From: Erpobdella octoculata | Lineage: Eukaryota; Annelida; Clitellata; Hirudinida; Erpobdellidae | Assembly: GCA_963978895.1 (NCBI GenBank) | Contig: OZ022238.1 | Span: 46,672,210-46,736,209 of the forward strand | Direction of reading: 5' to 3' | DNA length: 64,000 nt | Shown here: positions 56,445-62,900 of the stretch, in pieces | Layout of the letters: each line of letters begins with the position of its first letter | Position numbering within the stretch: position 1 is the first letter of the stretch | Notes under the pieces: generated by a model | Database searches by the model: none | Seen by the model: the letters and a program-made list of their open reading frames with translations, nothing else | Told to the model about the DNA's origin: nothing | Made by a program: the position numbers and the translations under genes

Positions 56445-59400
56445 CAAACATACATACAGAAATAGGAAATTATGTATGTTGATATACAGGGTGGCCGAGA
56501 AAAAGTGAGAACACCTCTTAAGATGTGACCTAATTACATTAAAATTAGTGGCGTCAACTCTTAGAAAAAGTCGTTGAAAAGTAATTTGCGTGTTTGGGTC
56601 AGTGAATAAATCTGCAAAGACAAGTGACAAGACAATTCAAATTATCTGCGAGGTCAATAGTTAATATTCGAAAGAAGTATAAAAACCAGAATCATAATTA
56701 GAGAAAAACCATCCTATAAATAACTTCAAACTTCAACATTACGAATCTACTCCGCCTCGCTAATTGCGAGCCAGTCCCAAGCCTAAAGAAAGGAGGAGGG
56801 AAAAGTAAAAAGGATCAAATTCAGATCCACGACAGGAAGTACTTAAGTGCTTCCTACATACGGCCATTAGAGTCTTAAAACACTTGGTGTAAAGGACTAT
56901 AAACTATTATAAAAAAATAAAAACATTACGAATCGCTAGCGAGGCAATTTGGCAAGGTTTACAGGAATATTAAAAAACTGTCTCGATCTGTTATTTTCTT
57001 ACCTAATAATATATATCTAATGCTATCAAAACATCTGCTTGACACATGTCAATTGTATTTTTTTTTAATTGGAGCCCCACATGAAAGTAATAATTCTAAC
57101 TAGTAGCATTCATGAAGACAAGCAGTACGACATTCAGCATACCTTTAGATCAAATCTTTTCTATTAATTTTTTCATCTATATTCAAATAGCCTTCATATT
57201 TATATAAAAAAAAAGTAAAATTTAATGAATTAGAGTTATAGGTCATAACATTATATAGGAACTATAATGACGTGCACAGCAACAGTGTCATGACATTGCA
57301 GAGCAAGAATCTTGACAACGCACAAGCAGCAGTGTCATGAATGATCAGAATACATGGTTTTAAAAGCCTGTCGCATTTCGCATTCACAATCGAAATGTGT
57401 CATATTTCATTACCTCCCCACAAACGAAAGCAACGAAACTCTCAAACTCACTCGATCAAATATAAAAGAATAAAAAAAATTAACTCTAACCGTCGGCAAC
57501 GTAATTCGTGGATCGGAGACAAACAATGTTGAACAACTGAACCACCCAGCAGTGACTATCAACAAGTGCAGACAAATAAACGCAGCCAATCAGCTATACG
57601 AATAATTATGAAAAAAAAATTGTTCAACAGTGATCATCATGAATTCAACTTGTTTGAACAAAAAATTATATTAAAATATCTACCTGGAGAACACACTTTG
57701 CCATCAGCACAAGATAACAATACATGAGCAATCCCATCCACCTGAATCGAAAACACGGTAACATTTTCGAATAAGTTAATAATCAATCATTAAATATGCA
57801 TATATATATATATATATATAATGATAACATTATGAAATAATTAAACGCTAATAAATTAACATTTAAAACAAATAAACAACCCACATGTGTGTCAACTTCT
57901 TCAGCGGTTTCAACAGCATGCCCTCGCCAAACCACAGGAAGACGAAACACCCGATAAGATAACCCATGCAGAAGAGGCTGATCCGGGACATCCCCGATAT
58001 GAATACCACCATCAGTGTCACCCAGAACGAATAAAAGAAGACCACCATCTTTATGTAATCCAGGTAGGAGCTGAAAGGTTAAAAGGTAACTTGTTGATCA
58101 CATGACATTAAATATATATATATGTACATAATACAGGAAGAAAAGAAGCAAACTCTTTGTATGATAAAAAATCTCTCTGAGGGTTCTTGTCCTTGTTCAT
58201 GAGACGTCCGTAAATGCTGCGATTGTCGTCGCCTCCGTAATCCTGGAGTTTGTTGGCTTCAATGTGGAAAACGTTCCACTGCAGACATGCGAATAACAAC
58301 TGGAAAAAGTCACCTGAATGGAGGGAAAATATAAGCACTGTAATAAAATAAAAAGTTTCTATTGTTGTAATATGATAAAGGTTTGTATCGTTGTAATATA
58401 ATAAAGAGTTGTATTGTTGTAATATAATATATAATAAAGGTTTGTATCATTGTAGATATAATAAAGAGTTGTATTGTTGTAATATAATATATAATAAAGG
58501 TTTGTATCATTGTAGATATAATAAAGAGTTGTATTGTTGTAATATAATAAAGGTTTGTATCGTTGTAACATAATAAAGAGTTGTATTGTTGTAATATGAT
58601 AAAGGTTTGTATTGTTGTAGAGATCATCAATTATATAGCTACTCAATTAAAATGACAAGACTATGAGAAAAAAAATCAGAAATATCCAATTAAAAAGTAA
58701 TTATTCTAATAAAAGTAATTAGACAATAAAGTTAATAATTGAAGGTATATACAAATAAGCTTATGTGGCCATGGTGGGTTCTCATAATCAGGAAGATAAA
58801 GAAAGATTTGCAGATTCCTGTGGATGTATGAACAGTTGCTCCATGGGTAGACTGTTAAATAAAAATATAAATGATTTAATGATATACATCAACATACATT
58901 CCATCAATGATATACATCAACATACATATCATCAATGATATACATCAACATACATATCATCAATGATATACATCAACATACATATCATCAATGATATACA
59001 TCAACATACATATCATCAATGATATACATCAACTTACATTTCATCCAGGATATCCATCAACATACATATCATCATTTCATCAATAATATACATCAAATTA
59101 ATGATATACATCAACATACACAATGATATACATCAACTTAATGATATACATCAACATACATTTCATCAATGATATACATCAAGTTACATTTCATTTCATC
59201 AACCCCACAGAACGCATAAAAATATTTAAATGCAAGCAAACAGATACTCACCCCAGCACAGGGCAGGCGGTGCACCGACGCAAGAAAGATATTGGGCGAT
59301 GAGCAGTACAACCAGTATGACAATGTAAAATGGCCAAACGAAAGCGCACTGACGTCGGTTCAGGAGCAGGAGAATGCCGAGGAAAACTCCGTAAACCACC

Positions 59401-59721
59401 GAGTACATGTCCAGCCTGACGACCATCGTTGTCATCGTTACGATGAAACACATCTGCAAATATGCACGAACGTCAAATTACAATAAAGACCGTTTTTTTT
59501 ATTGAATAAAATGAATTATAATTCAGATCAACATACATAATTTTCAATTTATGTATGTATGTATGTATGTATGTATGTATGTCTGTGTGTATGTATGTAT
59601 GTGTGTGTGTTTGTATGTATGTATGTATGTATGTATGTATGTATGTATGTATGTATGTATGTATGTATGTATGTATGTATGTATGTATGTACGTACGTAC
59701 GTACGTACGTATGTATGTATG

Positions 59722-59752
<31 letters not shown>

Positions 59753-59755
59753 GTG

Positions 59756-59787
<32 letters not shown>

Positions 59788-59889
59788 TGTATGTATGTAT
59801 GTATGTATGTATGTATGTATGTATGTATGTATGTATGTATGTATGTATGTATGTATGTATGTATGTATGTATGTATGTATGTATGTATG

Positions 59890-59920
<31 letters not shown>

Positions 59921-59923
59921 GTG

Positions 59924-59955
<32 letters not shown>

Positions 59956-62900
59956 TGTATGTATGTATGTATGTATGTATGTATGTATGTATGTATGTAT
60001 GTATGTATGTATGTATGTATGTATGTATGTATGAGCGTATGTTAAAAATTCGCATTACACTGATATATGGTGCTGCAGTCATTGTTGACCAAATGGCTTT
60101 AATAGTAACTTAGCTAAAAACATAATTTAAAAATTTCCTGTAAACAAAATAACTACAATCTCATCAAGTAAAGACGAATAATTCAAAACAGATGAATAAT
60201 TATCATCAACAGATCTCAGGCAACCTCTTTTCCGAACTTGTAGAACGAGTAGTTGATGAAAAACTTGAAGCACTGAGTCAACCCGAAATCGGCGTGTACG
60301 CGCTTGACGTTGATGAATACGATCCCGTCCATGGGTTTCTCGTGCTTCGGATGTCTGTAATGCTGCGTCTGGTGGTAGCGGACGATCGACTCCAAGCTGA
60401 GCATGAGTATCATGATGATGTAGATCTGAAATGGTAATTGATTTCTATAATGTTACTGAAAGGAAATGATTTAAATACACTCCTATTACATTCCTTGTAC
60501 GAAGATTCTGGAAACGAAAGAGATGCAGAAGAAAATAAACTTGGTGAGAATATAGATTTTGAGTAGCTCGCAATGAAAATTGCTGATATTGTCCCAGGAA
60601 AAGAAAAGGAAGTCCAATGTGGGAAAAACATCCCATACCAGCCTGGCATGGAAAGCGATGTCTCAAATAGAATGGAAAAGTGTCGAAAATAAATTCTGAT
60701 AAGGATGTTCGATATTTTAATGAATGCTACAAAAAGGTTCAATGTTATGAATAACAATCAGCTGATATTTACAATGTTATGAATAACAATCAGCTGATAT
60801 GTACGATGTTATGAATAACAATCAGCTGATATGTACAATGTTATGAATAACAATCAGCTGATATTTTATTTTATTTTTTATTTTATTGAAAAAATGCCAG
60901 AAGGCCTAGTAAGCCACTAACACTAGCATGAGAAAAAAAACAATAAAAAATCACAGACATCCTTAGTCATGGATACAAGCAAACAGAAACCATCAAGAAG
61001 TGACAAAAAAAACCACCCAGAAATAACAGAATATGATATGTACAATGAATAAAAATCAGCTGATACATTTTCAGACAAAAAATACATGAAAAAAAACGAC
61101 ATTATTAAATACATTCACGCATAATATATACCAAGCATAAATGTCCTAAATATACTTACCATCAAATATTTGGCCATGTTTACAACCTTGTGGATTCCAA
61201 TGAAATCGGTATTGTTCAGTTTCTTTAAAATTACATTGCTGTTGTTCGCATGTGATTCCGTCTGATAAATGAAATTGTAATTAGGTTCCTTTCAAAGTTT
61301 TAATATTTTGAAATACATTTATTTAATAATGCTTATATATTTATATGTATATAATTATTATTATATTTAATTATATATATAACTTAACTCAGTATCATCA
61401 CCATTCATTGAAAGACTATACAGCAATATTTATCAGTAATTAAATCATATACAGCAATTAAAACAATAAAGCATTTTCAAGCAGTGACGTAAAATATTTA
61501 AATGTCTCCACAATTATTCACAACACGACCTTGACCTCTTACATGACCTTGACTCCTTACACAACCTTTGACCTAATCAGCAATCAAAACAATCATTTAA
61601 AAAAAAAGAAATCAACGTAATCATCCTCACAGACGAGCAGTTAGATGACATGAGGTCATCGACGATGATATCCATCTGGTATATCATCTTGAAGAGGAGA
61701 ATGGCAGACGACAGTATCATCTCGAGTGTCAGCATGGCAGAATGGAGACGAGGGAACGGCAGCAGGATTACGACGACAAGTACGAGTAATGTGTTCAATG
61801 CTGACACCTGGTCGTATGCAAGATATTTTTAAGAAAAAAATATTAACATTTTCAGTCAATGTTTATTTTTATATTTTTCTAACTACTTATTTATAATATC
61901 GAGAAAATTAAAAAAACTAACATTTTTTATTTTTACATTTTTCTAACGACTTATTTATAATACCGAGAAAATTATAAAAAAAAACTAACATTTTCATTTT
62001 TAAATTTTTCTAACGACTTATTTATAATACCGAGAAAATAATAAAAAAAAATACACATAATGATGCTCCAACGGAACCGTTTTGAGCCGGGATTTTTAAC
62101 GAGAGGCTCAATCAATGCGAAGAAACCGCAGGACTTTAACTTAGCATATAAAAGAATAATTTCAATGAAATTGGCCCATCACTGTATACAATGTATAATG
62201 CAATGTAACATCTCTATATAAAATGTATAATGCATTGTAACATCACTGTATAAAATGTATAATGCAATGTAACATCTCTTTATAAAATGTATAATGCATT
62301 GTAACATCACTGTATAAAATGTATAATGCAATGTAACAATCATTACACATGACTAAAATCATACATGAAACAAATCACTTCTATATTAAAAAGAAAAGAG
62401 CACATTGAAAAGCATGATGAGATAAACTGCAAGGAAAAACAGTCAACAACAAAACAAACAAACAAGCAAGCAAACAAACACGTGCACTTAACGACACGCA
62501 CCTCGGTGATGCAGCAAATAAATATGGTCGTAGCCGTAACTTTGAATATATGAACTTCCACGAATCTCCACAAGATGGCGCTCGTCAGATTGAGAAAAGT
62601 GTAGAACTTGTTCCATACGAACGAACACAGCACCAAGAATCGGTCTTTCTTACCTGAAACGAGAACACATCGTAAGCTTTGAAAAACACATTACTGACAT
62701 TGAAAGCAATCCGCTGATTATACTTGTCACACATGTGCTATTGACTTTTCACTTTTGAAACATGGATTTTATTAATTGAGTACACAATTATACAAAAGAA
62801 TGAAATAGATTTAACATGTAATGATAACATCACATCACATGATTATATCAAAGAATGAGATATATTTAATGTGGAATTATAGCAACACATGATTATATAA

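Noticed and set aside
58870..59195. CRISPR-like regularly spaced 28-bp repeats
   Set aside because: There are no unique spacers; the units abut directly, as in a minisatellite, and the context is a eukaryotic intron.
59549..60113. ORFs of 164-184 residues on both strands (Tyr-Val-Cys-Met and Tyr-Ile-His-Thr runs)
   Set aside because: A four-base repeat stays open in several frames on both strands; there is no non-repeat coding sequence.
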